The notes: a model not told the origin generated them from the sequence alone. A stretch of 40,909 nucleotides of DNA from Tessaracoccus bendigoensis DSM 12906 (GCF_900141915.1 NZ_FQZG01000033.1:1-40909); one strand, 5' to 3'; counted from the first letter of the stretch, positions 1 to 8,864 are shown. Program-made: numbers and translations.

Positions 1-60
1 GATGGTCACGATGGTTTCGTCACGCGCACGAGCTTGTGGTCGGGTCCGCGGGAGACTCAC

Positions 61-111
61 GGTGGTTTCGTCACGGTCCCCGGCGCTCCGCGCGGAGGGA
101 CCGGCTCAACC
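61..111 (+). repeat. Dispersed hairpin repeat element, copy 1
   Basis: The element begins with GGTGGTTTCGTCACGG (61-76) and ends with CCGGCTCAACC (101-111), enclosing a GC-rich foldback with GGTCCC at the left and GGGACC at the right. The same two ends occur in opposite orientation at 22679-22725, and a more diverged copy lies at 22785-22831. A partial copy of the left end (GGTTTCGTCACG) precedes this one at 13-24. The form resembles small intergenic palindromic repeats common in actinobacterial genomes. It has no coding capacity. Confidence 0.75.
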
Positions 112-327
112 GACGCGCGGAGCGGTCTCAGTCACCTGTCCATCCGCCCTGAGTACCGGGACGGACAGAAGCGCGACGGACAGAACGTACAGAGATGCGA
201 CGGACACAGAAGGGAACGCCGCATTGAGGTCGCCGCATCAACTCCGCCTCCACCGACACGCCACTCAGAACATGAACACGCCAGATCGAGCATCGTGTGT
301 TCTCTCCAAAGACCTCCGCGTTCCCCC
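112..327. other. Non-coding stretch with short direct repeats
   Basis: I see no credible gene here; open frames are arginine/serine-rich and antisense-like. The 10-mer ACGGACAGAA occurs at 161-170 and 176-185, and a related ACGGACACAGAA at 200-211. The 9-mer TACAGAGAT at 188-196 recurs in two other intergenic regions of the window (24048 and 35289). This stretch lies downstream of the glycosidase gene on the minus strand, so its 3' untranslated end falls here, but I see no clear U-tract terminator. Confidence 0.5.
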
Positions 328-1698
328 TCAGACCTCGAACACAAATGTGCTCAGCGAATCCGCGGGCAGCACCGGGGTGAACACTTTGTCCCCGAGTAGG
401 AGCGTGACCGGCTGCTCCTCCGACAGGTCGTTCTGAATCACGATCGCGACCGACCCGTCCGGGTTCCGGAATGCCAACTGGTTCTCGAATCCGGTGAAAC
501 TCTTCGCCTGGACTAGCCTTGCGCCGGGTTCCACGAAGTGGCTCACATGCTTGAGCACGTGGTACTCGTGGGTGTACTCGAACGTTGCAGTCTCGGGATC
601 GACGACGACCAGCGAGTTCTGCGACCACCCCCACCTGCTCACTCCCCCGCGTTCCAGCGAGAGGTTCCAATACAGGTAGGCCTCGGCACCGTCCAGGAAG
701 AAGTCCCGCATCAGCGCCCAGGAGTAGCGCGCGTAGCGCCAGTCATTCCTGCCGTCGCCGCATTCTTGCTCGGTCTGGTAGATCCGGAGCTCAGGATGTT
801 CACGGTGAATGACCCTGACCGCGCCCTTCCCATGCCACTGCGCGCCGACGCCGGTGACGACAGCGGCCGCTTCGGGATCGGCGAGGACGGCGTTGAGCAG
901 GTCCGGGTTTCCCCGTTCAAGCGTGCCGAAGAAGATCTCGACGCCACGCTGACCCATGACCGGACCGAGGTGACGCAGGAAGGCGGCCAGGCCGTCGGGC
1001 GTCCAGGTGCAACTCGGGAACACCTGAGCCGAGTTGAATTCGTTCTGGGGCATCACCATGCCGATGTCGATGCCCAGTTCCGCGTAGGCATCGATGAACT
1101 TACCGAAGTAATTGGCGTAGGCCCGCAGATAGGGTTCCTCGAGGATGAACATGTCGGTCCCCTCGCGGCCGACCTGATGCGGCTCCAGCCCGTTCTCGGA
1201 CTGGCCCATCACCTTCACAGGCAGCGCGGCGGCGTAGTGGCCGTTGGTCTTCATCCAGGTCGGAGGGCTCCACGGAGAAGCCCACAACGCCAACCCCGGC
1301 TGCTGCTCGCGGGCCGCACGGATGAACGGGATGAGGGTTTCGTGGTCATTCTCGATGCTGAAGTGCTCAAGCTCGAAGTCGCCTGGAACCTCGTCGTAGG
1401 AGTACCAGTCGCGCGAGAAATCGTTCGCACCCACGGGCATGCGACCCACGGTGAAGTTCGCTCCCGCTCCTGGGGCGAACATTTCATGGAGGATCTCGCG
1501 GCGCTGCTCATCGGTGAGGGCGCCGAGCGAAGTCCAACCCATCTCATTGAAGGCGGGTCCGAAGCCTTCGATGCGTTGCAGTTGGGCGTCGAGGTCGACC
1601 ATGACGTCTGGCATCCCGCTGAGCGCGCCCGCCGCCGTCGGCTCATGTTTCCTCCACGCCTCACTCCTCGTGGTGACGATCCATTCAGTGTTTCGCAT
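328..1698 (-). CDS. Glycoside hydrolase family 30 (beta-glycosidase)
   Basis: This is a retaining beta-glycosidase of the GH30 (glucosylceramidase-like) family, expected to cut beta-linked sugars. The (beta/alpha)8 fold is indicated by FGPAFNEMGW near the N-terminus, the general acid/base Glu in MPQNEF (about residue 220) and the nucleophile Glu in YQTEQECGDG (about residue 310). A short beta domain closes the C-terminus. I see no signal peptide, so it is probably cytoplasmic and acts on imported oligosaccharides. The start at 1698 (MRNTEW) is chosen because AGGAG lies 7 nt upstream. Upstream in-frame ATGs exist at 1746 and 1758, the latter overlapping the transporter stop. It follows the MFS gene and is probably cotranscribed with it. 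The exact sugar linkage cannot be read from the sequence. Confidence 0.88.
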   Translation of the reverse strand: MRNTEWIVTTRSEAWRKHEPTAAGALSGMPDVMVDLDAQLQRIEGFGPAFNEMGWTSLGALTDEQRREILHEMFAPGAGANFTVGRMPVGANDFSRDWYSYDEVPGDFELEHFSIENDHETLIPFIRAAREQQPGLALWASPWSPPTWMKTNGHYAAALPVKVMGQSENGLEPHQVGREGTDMFILEEPYLRAYANYFGKFIDAYAELGIDIGMVMPQNEFNSAQVFPSCTWTPDGLAAFLRHLGPVMGQRGVEIFFGTLERGNPDLLNAVLADPEAAAVVTGVGAQWHGKGAVRVIHREHPELRIYQTEQECGDGRNDWRYARYSWALMRDFFLDGAEAYLYWNLSLERGGVSRWGWSQNSLVVVDPETATFEYTHEYHVLKHVSHFVEPGARLVQAKSFTGFENQLAFRNPDGSVAIVIQNDLSEEQPVTLLLGDKVFTPVLPADSLSTFVFEV

Positions 1699-1754
1699 CT
1701 GGCTGCTCCTCATCTCGGTTTCTTGGCTGTAGGTGTCCTGCTTCATGGCCTTCC

Positions 1755-3064
1755 TCATCGCACGCTCTTGATCCAGGCGATGGTCAGCGCCCCGAGCAAG
1801 GCAGCGCAGATCGAGATCATGAAGACGATCGAATAGCTGCCCGTGGCCACGACAACCGCTGAGGTGATGAGCGGGCCGATGGTCTGACCGGCCGTTGTCG
1901 ACAGGTTGAGGATTCCGAGGTCCTTGCCCGCCTCCTTCTCACTCGGAAGCACATCGACGTTGAGCGCTTGGTCGACCGAGGTGTAGACGCCGTAACCGAG
2001 CCCGGCGATTGCGGCCATCAGGAACATCCCCGTCGTGGAGGGCATGAGCCACGGCATCGCCATGCCGATCGCGAACAGGACGCTGGAGACGACCACCGGG
2101 AGCTTGCGCCGACCGATCAGGTCAGACAGCGGCCCGGATACGACCGAGCCGATCAGTCCGACCACGAGCAGGATGATCGACATCGTCGCGATCGTCGCGG
2201 CCGACTCCAACACGTCTGACCGACGTGGTCCTGGATGATGTAAAGCTGGTAGGCCATGACCATCTGGTAGCTGATCAGCATGAATAGGCGCCCGACGAAG
2301 GCCTTGTAGAAATCGGGGGCGTGACGCGGGGGTCGGAACGACAGCAGGATGTCCTTGAGGCTCGACGCCACGGGCGGCAGGCCAGTCGACGACTTCTCCC
2401 TCGGCCACACCGCGAGCGCGATGACGCCGGAGACCGCCATGAGGGCGCCAGCCAGAAGGAACCCTGCCAGCGGGTTGGCGATGAACCGGGAACCGATGAG
2501 GGTTCCGATGGGCGCCCCGGCCGTGAGTCCGACGCCGAAGAAGGCGGAGATGGTGCCTCGTCTGCCTATCGGCACGCGGTCGGCGAGCACGGCAACACCC
2601 GGTGCCAGCATCATGTTGAGCCCGACCATGCACAACGTGTACACGATGATGATGAGGATGGGACTGGTCAGGAAACCGACCGCCGCGAGGCTGGCCCCAC
2701 CCAGAACCGCGCCGCTCACAACCCATGGCGAGCGGCGGCCGAACCGGCTGCGGGTCCTGTCGGACAGGTTGCCGAACACGAGGTTCGAGACGAGGGAGAC
2801 GATCGCAGTAACCGCGCTGATGGTGCCGAGCAGCGCCTCGGGGCTCTCGACCCCGATGTCACGCAGCCGCTGCGGCAGCAACACGGCCGCAACGACCATG
2901 AGCCCGACGATCCACAGGAGGCTGAAGAAGAAGCCGACTCCGAAGCGGAGCACATGCTTGGAGGTGAACGGTCGTCCTGTGTCGGGTGCGACCTCCGCCG
3001 GGGGGCGGGAGGCTCCTCCGACGGATGGCGTCCCCAGCTCCGGATTCGATTCGAATGAGTCCAT
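1755..3064 (-). pseudogene. MFS sugar transporter, frameshifted
   Basis: This is a 12-TM major facilitator permease split over two frames. The N-terminal part (3064 down to about 2220) carries the loop motif GNLSDRTRSRFGRR and reads to YIIQDHVGQ. The C-terminal part continues one frame over from SDVLESAATIATM, with a second motif GPLSDLIGRRK, to IKSVR at 1755. The frames join between about 2211 and 2230, and the total length (1310 bp) is one base short of a whole number of codons, so a single-base deletion or a sequencing error explains it. The ATG at 3064 has AAGG upstream; a GTG lies just before it. The coding quality of both halves is intact, which argues for a recent event. By context it imports the substrate of the GH30 enzyme. 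Confidence 0.85.
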
Positions 3065-3175
3065 CACTAACCTTCGTTGGTCATGGAGCGCCTGCGCTCC
3101 GCACGAGTGGCCGGGGCCGGATCGGCTCCGCCGAAACCTGTGGAAGATGGTGGGTCGGTCGCCTGCGTCCGACGC

Positions 3176-3197
3176 TTATCGAGTACCCACTAGATAA
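3176..3197. promoter_or_regulatory. Operator-like dyad, probably for the TetR protein
   Basis: A 22-bp imperfect palindrome with outer arms TTATC and GATAA; 16 of 22 positions are symmetric. It sits at roughly +1 to +22 of the predicted transporter transcript, a position where a bound repressor would block initiation. Its pairing with the divergent TetR gene is inferred from location. Confidence 0.5.
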
Positions 3198-3204
3198 CAC
3201 TCCG

Positions 3205-3233
3205 AATGTAAATCCCCACCGTCGCGATGTCAA
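3205..3233 (-). promoter_or_regulatory. Sigma-70-type promoter for the MFS-GH30 operon
   Basis: On the minus strand TTGACA (3233-3228) is followed after exactly 17 nt by TACATT (3210-3205). This is the best canonical -35/-10 pair in the window and points into the transporter gene. Transcription would start near 3198, at the edge of the dyad at 3176-3197. Confidence 0.75.
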
Positions 3234-3304
3234 TACCTACCACGTATAAAGTTTTTGCGGCGTGAACCCCACGGGGTGACGGCACAGTCGGCTACGGTAT
3301 CGAC

Positions 3305-3940
3305 GTGCCATCCTCTCCACGCCCCGCCCGGGTTCGCCTCACGCCGGAAGTGCGAGTCTCCCAGATCATCGCGGCGGCGAGCAGGATCATCGGCCAGCAC
3401 GGTTACAACGCGATGACGCTGCAGGAGGTCGCCGACGAGGTGGGGATGTCCCTGCCCGGGATGCTGCACTACGTACACAACAAAGAGGGCCTGCTGAGGC
3501 TCATCATCGAGCAGGGCTACGACCGGCGCTTTGATCCCGAGGACTACATCGCGAGCGGCGATCCGGGGGCGACCCACCCCGATGGGGCTTCCCTGCCCGG
3601 CTACTTCCGGTTCCTGATCGCCAACAACGCCAAAGACCCCCACCTGATCAGGCTCTTCATGCAGCTGGGGGTCGAAGCCTCCGCCCTGGAACACCCCATG
3701 CACGCGTACTTCTCGATGCGCCCCGACAACGCATGGGGCCTCTACATGCAGACGAAGTGGCGCGTGCCGCCGTCCACAGGCGGGTTCCACCAGCTGCGAC
3801 CGCTCGTCGAGATGACGCTCGCGGCTATGGACGGCCTACAGATCCGCAGCTTCCGGGAACCACCGATCGACCTGGTGACCGAGTGGGCACGATTTGAAGC
3901 CGTGTTGTTTCCTTCACCGCTCTGGGACGACTACCGCTGA
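3305..3940 (+). CDS. TetR-family transcriptional regulator
   Basis: This is a 211-residue one-component regulator. The N-terminal helix-turn-helix (about residues 16-62) reads IIAAASRIIGQHGYNAMTL, then QEVADEVGMSLPGMLHYV, as in TetR DNA-binding domains. The remainder is the ligand-binding and dimerisation domain and has no recognisable ligand motif. The GTG start at 3305 has no Shine-Dalgarno, but TACGGT lies 6 nt upstream, which fits a leaderless transcript. The gene is divergent from the MFS-GH30 operon and probably represses it, with a sugar or sugar derivative as inducer. The inducer is not deducible. It is convergent with the Tad cluster, 42 bp away. Confidence 0.88.
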   Translation: MPSSPRPARVRLTPEVRVSQIIAAASRIIGQHGYNAMTLQEVADEVGMSLPGMLHYVHNKEGLLRLIIEQGYDRRFDPEDYIASGDPGATHPDGASLPGYFRFLIANNAKDPHLIRLFMQLGVEASALEHPMHAYFSMRPDNAWGLYMQTKWRVPPSTGGFHQLRPLVEMTLAAMDGLQIRSFREPPIDLVTEWARFEAVLFPSPLWDDYR

Positions 3941-3982
3941 GCCACCGAGCATCGATCTGGCCAGCGGCGTTCCAGGCCGCAT

Positions 3983-4354
3983 TCAAGAGCTGGCCGCGGT
4001 CGCCTTGCGCACCACCTCCCCCGGCGCTCCGAGCACAGGCTGCTCGATACGTGCCCGCACAGACACCTCGACCACAATTGCCCGCCCCGAACCACGCACC
4101 TCACAGCCCGCGACCAGCACCTCGTTTCGCACCGCCGCCTGTCGGGCAGCCTCACACGGGTCGCCCCCTGCCACCGCTGCGCTCACCGCTGCCAAAGCCG
4201 ACAACTCGGCCGACTGCTCAGCCTGCCGGGCAACCGCGAACCAGTGGATCAGCAGAGTCGCGACACAGAAGACGGCAAACGTCGCCAGAGCGATCCCGAC
4301 CGTCAGCACGGCACCCGCGCTGCCTCGCTCATCGCGGCGGGCACGACGTTTCAC
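3983..4354 (-). CDS. TadE-like protein of the helicase/secretion neighborhood
   Basis: This small protein (123 aa) has a basic N-terminus (MKRRARRDERGSAGAV), one hydrophobic helix (about residues 15-42) and an alanine-rich C-terminal domain with two cysteines. It matches the actinobacterial TadE-like family found beside Tad genes and the DEAH helicase (Rv3654c in M. tuberculosis). The RDERGSAG segment before the helix resembles a prepilin-type cleavage region, so it may be a minor pseudopilin. The GTG start overlaps the stop of the preceding TadE gene (GTGA), implying translational coupling. It is the last gene of the minus-strand Tad operon. Confidence 0.72.
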   Translation of the reverse strand: MKRRARRDERGSAGAVLTVGIALATFAVFCVATLLIHWFAVARQAEQSAELSALAAVSAAVAGGDPCEAARQAAVRNEVLVAGCEVRGSGRAIVVEVSVRARIEQPVLGAPGEVVRKATAASS

Positions 4355-4734
4355 GGCCCCTGTCCAGGTTCGTACGCGGCCCAGGCCTGCGCCCCGACGT
4401 CAACGACGCCAAACCCCAGAACCGAGACACCAACTCTCACCGAAGCGACCACCCCCGCGTCCTCACGCCGCACCTCGACCCTGGCATCCCGTGGGACCCG
4501 CCCCCTCGCCACGGCCAGCGCTTCCCCATCTCCCCTGGCGCTCTGCCTCGCGATCTGCGCACTGGACTCCGCGCAGGCGCTCTGCGCCACCCCGAGCATG
4601 GAAAGCGAGACCAGGCAGGCGGTCAACAGCACGGCCGTGATCGAACCGACGGCCAGCTCGACCGTCACCATGCCCCGCTCCCCCCGCCGGGGCGTCGGGC
4701 GGATGCCACCGCCGCCCGACCCCCGGGGGTACAT
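4351..4734 (-). CDS. TadE family pilus assembly/minor pilin protein
   Basis: This 127-residue protein carries the TadE signature GERGMVTVELAVGSITAVLL: a charged stretch, a Glu at +5-like position after the glycine, and then a single hydrophobic helix. TadE proteins are prepilin-peptidase-processed minor pilins needed for Flp/Tad pilus assembly. The ATG at 4734 shares one base with the pilin stop (TGATG), and its own stop overlaps the next start, so the three small genes are translationally coupled. It corresponds in order to Rv3655c. Confidence 0.75.
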   Translation of the reverse strand: MYPRGSGGGGIRPTPRRGERGMVTVELAVGSITAVLLTACLVSLSMLGVAQSACAESSAQIARQSARGDGEALAVARGRVPRDARVEVRREDAGVVASVRVGVSVLGFGVVDVGAQAWAAYEPGQGP

Positions 4735-4937
4735 CAGAGGCCCCCAGCAACCTGGCCGAAGATGTCGACGACCCAGTTGAACAGGGTCTGGAAGAAGGAG
4801 TTGTCGTTGAAGATTCGCAGCAGCACCAACGCCACGGCCGCTGCGGCGAGGAGACCGATCGCGTATTCGACGGTGGTCAGCCCGCGCTCGGCGAGCCGCC
4901 GCGGGCCACGATTCGGGCTGGGAACGAGATTGGACAT
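4734..4937 (-). CDS. Flp/Tad-type pilin (DUF4244-like)
   Basis: This 67-residue prepilin is the probable major subunit of the Tad apparatus. The leader MSNLVPSPNRGPRRLAERG ends in a glycine followed by LTTVEYAIGLLAAAAVALVLL, where Glu at +5 and the hydrophobic helix are diagnostic of type IV prepilins. The C-terminus (FNWVVDIFGQVAGGL) is short, as in this actinobacterial family (compare Rv3656c). The start at 4937 is chosen because AAAGGA lies upstream and longer readings add an arginine-rich leader. The gene is separated from the helicase by about 140 bp, which could hold its own promoter. Confidence 0.8.
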   Translation of the reverse strand: MSNLVPSPNRGPRRLAERGLTTVEYAIGLLAAAAVALVLLRIFNDNSFFQTLFNWVVDIFGQVAGGL

Positions 4938-5075
4938 TTCACAGATCCTTTCGCTGCGCCGACTGCGGTTCAGCCGGTCACCCCATCTATCCGCCGGTAC
5001 TGCACCAATTCGTCGCCACGCGCACAACCTGTGGACAGCCAAGATGGACAACACCTGTTCCTGTGGACATCCGTT

Positions 5076-7325
5076 TCAGTCGAGCAGCAGGGCCAGCAGC
5101 TCAGCCGCATCCGGCTTGCTGAGCACCTGATTGGCGTTGCCGCACTTGGGCGAGACGACGCAAGATGGGCACCCATCGGCGCAACTGCAGCGCACCAGCC
5201 GTTCAAGGGTGGCGCGCAGCCAACCATCGGCGACCTCGAACCCCCTGGCCGCAAAGCCGGCCCCGCCTTCCAACCCGTCGTGCACGAAAACCGTCGGTAG
5301 GCCCGTGTCGGGATGAAGAGCCGTGCTCACCCCGCCGATGTCCCAGCGGTCGCACGGCGCGAACGCGGGCAGCAACCCGATGGCGGTGTGCTCCATCGCA
5401 TGCAGCGCCGCGCCGGTTCTCGCATCGGGCCACCCGAGCCGACGCACCAGGTGCGCGGGCACCGTCCACCACACGGCCTGCGTGCCCATGCGGCGGGCAG
5501 ACATCTCCATCGGGGTCGAGTCCCACACGTCATGCGTGACCTCGTCGCGTCGGAGGTAGCCCAGCACCTGCGTGTCGAGCCGCACTTGGCCGTGGCATAT
5601 CTTCGTGCCACCCAGCGGCTTGCGACCGGCCTCGGCGAGGATCTGGATGTCGAAGATCGATTGCGCTTGCGTGTAGTAGTGGGGCCGTGAGGCCACCACC
5701 AACGCCTGGTTCTCCTCAGCATCCAGCGCCTCGACCAGGAAGGACTCGCCCTGATGGAGATAGACCGCCCCCGGATGCACCGTCCGATCGGCCGCCACCG
5801 CGTCGACGACGCCCAGCACCCTGCCTGTTTCATGTTCGATGATGTCGAGCGGGCGTTGACCCATCGACCGCAGGTTGATGAAGTCGACGGCCCGGTCGGG
5901 GCGGGTCCAGTAGTACCTGCCCCGGCGGTCACGCAACACCCCTTGTTCGACGAGGGCACAGGCTGTGGCCGTGGTGGCGGGCCCGAACCAGCATTCGTCG
6001 GCCGAAGTCAGCGGCGATTCCTGCGCTGCGGCAGCCAGGTGCAGGCCCAGAACGCGTGCATTCTCTGGATGCAGGATGGCCCGTTCGATTGACGATTCGC
6101 CCAGCAACTCAGGGTGTTCGAGCAGGTAGGCATCCAGCGGATTCTCGCTGGCAAGCAGCACGACCAGCGCATCCTGCCCCCGTCGTCCGGCGCGCCCGGC
6201 CTGCTGCCAGAAGGACGCGATCCGCCCGGGAAAACCGGAGACGAGGACGGCGTCCATCCCCGCGATATCGACGCCCAGTTCCAGCGCGTTGGTACTGGCG
6301 AGACCGCAAAGGTCGCCCGAGTGGAGGGCCGCTTCGAGGGCCCTCCTGTCAGCGGCGAGATAGCCGCCCCGGTAGGAGGCGATCCTTCGCGGCTCGACGG
6401 CCCGTTCCTGCGCCGCGACGGAGACGAGCTCGGCTCCCTGCCTGGACGCGACGAACGCGATCGTCTGGACTCCTGTGTCGGAAAGCCCGGCCAGCAGGCG
6501 CGCAGTATCGGTGCGCAGGGACACCGACGGCCGCCACAGCGCAACGGTGCGTCGCCCGGCCGGCGAGCCGTCCTGCGACACGACCCGCACCGCATCCTCA
6601 CCGATCAGCGCACCGGCGAACTCGTCGGCGTTCGGCATCGTCGCAGAAGACAGCGCGACCACCGGGTCCGCACCGTGCAACGACGCGACCCGGCGCAACC
6701 GCCGGATGACCTGCGCGACATGGGCACCAAAGACGCCCTGGTAACGGTGTGCCTCGTCGACGACGATGTAGCGCAGCGACCCGAGGAAAGAGGCCCAGCG
6801 CTCATGGTTGGGCAGCACCGAGAAATGAAGCATGTCGGGGTTCGTCAGGATGAACGAGGCGTGCTCACGCGCGAAACGCCGTTCGGCCGCATCGGAGTCA
6901 CCGTCGAGGGTGGCGACACGCCAACCGGTTGGTCCAAGGGCCGCCGCGGCGCGCGCCTGGTCGTGCGCCAGCGCCTTGGTCGGCGCGAGGTAGAGCGCAG
7001 TGTGCCGGGGCGCCGTCACGCGAGATCGAACCGAATCGACGGTGACCCCGACGGTCTGGTCGACCGTGGCGGCGATGATCGGGAGGAGATAGCCGAGGCT
7101 CTTGCCCGAGCCGGTTGGCGTGCTGATGATGGCGTGCTTCCCACCGAACAGGAGTTCGGCGAACTCGCCCTGATGCGACCATGGGGCCGTGATTCCGGCG
7201 GCCGCGATCCTCTGAACCGACTCGGCGGCCAACCATTCAGGCCAGCCGGCGGCAACACCCGCCCGCGCGTCACGCACCGTGGTGGCCACCACCTCGTCGC
7301 AGCCCAACACCCACTCGAAACTCAC
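5076..7325 (-). CDS. DEAH-box helicase with C-terminal cysteine cluster
   Basis: A superfamily-2 helicase of 749 residues. Motif I is TPTGSGKS (69-76), motif II is DEAH (190-193), and motif III-like SSAT and motif VI-like QQAGRAGRRG follow. The C-terminus carries five cysteines (about 713-728, CSCADGCPSC...C) typical of the DUF1998/MrfA-YprA-like branch, probably binding zinc or an Fe-S cluster. The family is the 'helicase/secretion neighborhood' DEAH helicase, conserved beside Tad genes in actinobacteria. Relatives act in DNA repair, so its link to the pilus genes may be only positional. The start is GTG at 7325. It lies 31 bp downstream of tadC and before the pilin gene. Confidence 0.85.
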   Translation of the reverse strand: MSFEWVLGCDEVVATTVRDARAGVAAGWPEWLAAESVQRIAAAGITAPWSHQGEFAELLFGGKHAIISTPTGSGKSLGYLLPIIAATVDQTVGVTVDSVRSRVTAPRHTALYLAPTKALAHDQARAAAALGPTGWRVATLDGDSDAAERRFAREHASFILTNPDMLHFSVLPNHERWASFLGSLRYIVVDEAHRYQGVFGAHVAQVIRRLRRVASLHGADPVVALSSATMPNADEFAGALIGEDAVRVVSQDGSPAGRRTVALWRPSVSLRTDTARLLAGLSDTGVQTIAFVASRQGAELVSVAAQERAVEPRRIASYRGGYLAADRRALEAALHSGDLCGLASTNALELGVDIAGMDAVLVSGFPGRIASFWQQAGRAGRRGQDALVVLLASENPLDAYLLEHPELLGESSIERAILHPENARVLGLHLAAAAQESPLTSADECWFGPATTATACALVEQGVLRDRRGRYYWTRPDRAVDFINLRSMGQRPLDIIEHETGRVLGVVDAVAADRTVHPGAVYLHQGESFLVEALDAEENQALVVASRPHYYTQAQSIFDIQILAEAGRKPLGGTKICHGQVRLDTQVLGYLRRDEVTHDVWDSTPMEMSARRMGTQAVWWTVPAHLVRRLGWPDARTGAALHAMEHTAIGLLPAFAPCDRWDIGGVSTALHPDTGLPTVFVHDGLEGGAGFAARGFEVADGWLRATLERLVRCSCADGCPSCVVSPKCGNANQVLSKPDAAELLALLLD

Positions 7326-7356
7326 GGGTCCAACTGTGCCAGCCTCATCCGACAGT

Positions 7357-8076
7357 TCAGCCGAAGAACCCCTCGAGCAGGCCCGCGATTATCGGGACGA
7401 CGCCGACCAGGATGAAGGCGGGTAGGAAGCAGAGCATCAACGGGATGACGGACTTGACCCCAACCTTCCGGGCGGCCTTGAGCGCCTCGTCGTCTCTCTC
7501 CCGTCTCGCGTCGTCCGCGTGAATCCGCAGAAGGTCAGCCAATGCCGTTCCGGATCTTTCGGCCCGTGCGACGTCGGCCGCCACCCGCCCCCAAACCGGG
7601 TCGCCGCGCAGCTGAGCCCATGCATCCTGGGGGGTCTGCCCGAGCGCCAGCCGCGCCGCAACCTCAGCCAAGACGGTCCCGGTCGGGGCCCGGGACACGG
7701 CCGCGACCGCCTCCACGGCCCGCACCATCGGCTGGCCTGCATCCAATGCCACCGCCAGAAACTCCAACGCGCCCGGTAGTTGTTCGACTGCGTCACGCAC
7801 GTCCACCCGACGGCGCACGAAACCTGAACCGACCCAGGCGGCAGGGCCGAGCACGGCTCCGGCCACCAGCCCTGAGACACCGGGCACGAGCAGCAGTGCG
7901 GCGGTCGCGGCGGCGATACCAGCCAAGGCCCGCAGCAGCGGCGGGAGTGTGCCGGGCACTTTGACGCGCCACGGAGGGCGCCGACCCTGAGCCCGAGCCA
8001 GCGCCGCGGCCGGGTGCGGGACAAGAAGGAGCGCGGCTGACGCGGCCACGAGCGCGGCGAGCACCGTGAGGTTCAC
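7357..8076 (-). CDS. tadC: TadC-like inner-membrane platform protein (T2SSF domain)
   Basis: This type II secretion system F-domain protein, about 239 aa, forms the membrane platform of the Tad machine together with TadB. Hydrophobic segments lie at the N-terminus and in the middle, followed by the T2SSF cytoplasmic helical region (AVEQLPGALEFLAVALDAGQ...) and a C-terminal hydrophobic pair ending LPAFILVGVVPIIAGLL. The GTG at 8076 overlaps the TadB stop (GTGA), so I prefer it over the in-frame GTG at 8085. It equals Rv3657c in order. Confidence 0.78.
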   Translation of the reverse strand: MNLTVLAALVAASAALLLVPHPAAALARAQGRRPPWRVKVPGTLPPLLRALAGIAAATAALLLVPGVSGLVAGAVLGPAAWVGSGFVRRRVDVRDAVEQLPGALEFLAVALDAGQPMVRAVEAVAAVSRAPTGTVLAEVAARLALGQTPQDAWAQLRGDPVWGRVAADVARAERSGTALADLLRIHADDARRERDDEALKAARKVGVKSVIPLMLCFLPAFILVGVVPIIAGLLEGFFG

Positions 8077-8864
8077 CGTGAACACCCCTGCGTCCGAGAC
8101 AGCGCATCTATCCAGAGCACTCCCGCTGCGGTCAGGGCGACCCCCACGACCGCGAGGATCTGCCCCAACGGCTCCCCCGTGAGGAAGGCAATCGGGTTCA
8201 CCCCGACGGTGAAGCCGAGCCCCACCGCGAGAAATGGCAGTGCCGCCATGATGTGGCCGCTGGCGCGTGCGGCGGCGAGTTCAGCCTCGACCACCGCCCC
8301 CACCTGCTGCTCGCGCCGCAGGGTGTCGGCCACCCCGGCGAGGATCTCTGCGATCGGGGCCCCGGTTCGTTCGCTCAACCTCCAGGCCGCGGAGATGGCC
8401 ATCAGGGGTTCCCTCCCTGGTCGCCCGGCACAACGCTCAAGCTCACCGCCGACGTCGCCACCAAGTCTTGCGGCGGCGGCAGTGGATGCGAGCACCGGGC
8501 AGTCCGTGGCGGCGTCGGCCAGCGCCACAGAAGGGATCTGACCTGCCTGCAGCAGCGACGACAGCACCCGGGCGGCCCGGGCGCATTCCCGCACCGCTTC
8601 CCGGTCACGACGACGTCGGGCGTGCCCACGGATGAGAAACCAGACGGTGGCCGAAGCGATCGCTGCAGCCAACGCCAGCATGCCTATCGGAGGGTGCAGC
8701 GCAGCACCCGCTAGCGCTGCGACCGCAGGAACCAACACGGGCATGGGAACCCGAAGGGCCGCGTACGCACGCCTCGACCCGGACCGCACAACGAGTCGGT
8801 CTCGGGGCGGGCCACCTATCAGCAGCGCCCCACCGAGCGCGGCGAACAAGACGGCCGTGATCAT
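8073..8864 (-). CDS. tadB: TadB-like inner-membrane platform protein (T2SSF domain)
   Basis: A 263-residue T2SSF-family membrane protein, the partner of TadC in the Tad platform that couples the TadA ATPase to pilin extraction. The N-terminal hydrophobic helix (MITAVLFAALGGALLIGG) is followed by paired hydrophobic segments, a basic loop (RGHARRRRDREAVR) and the helical T2SSF domain. Two more membrane segments close the C-terminus. The ATG at 8864 overlaps the TadA stop by 4 bp (ATGA). It corresponds to Rv3658c. Confidence 0.78.
   Translation of the reverse strand: MITAVLFAALGGALLIGGPPRDRLVVRSGSRRAYAALRVPMPVLVPAVAALAGAALHPPIGMLALAAAIASATVWFLIRGHARRRRDREAVRECARAARVLSSLLQAGQIPSVALADAATDCPVLASTAAAARLGGDVGGELERCAGRPGREPLMAISAAWRLSERTGAPIAEILAGVADTLRREQQVGAVVEAELAAARASGHIMAALPFLAVGLGFTVGVNPIAFLTGEPLGQILAVVGVALTAAGVLWIDALSRTQGCSR

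Noticed and set aside
538-1836. Plus-strand open frame of 432 codons
   Set aside because: It is antisense to the GH30 gene, whose catalytic motifs are clear. The plus-strand product has no recognisable domain.
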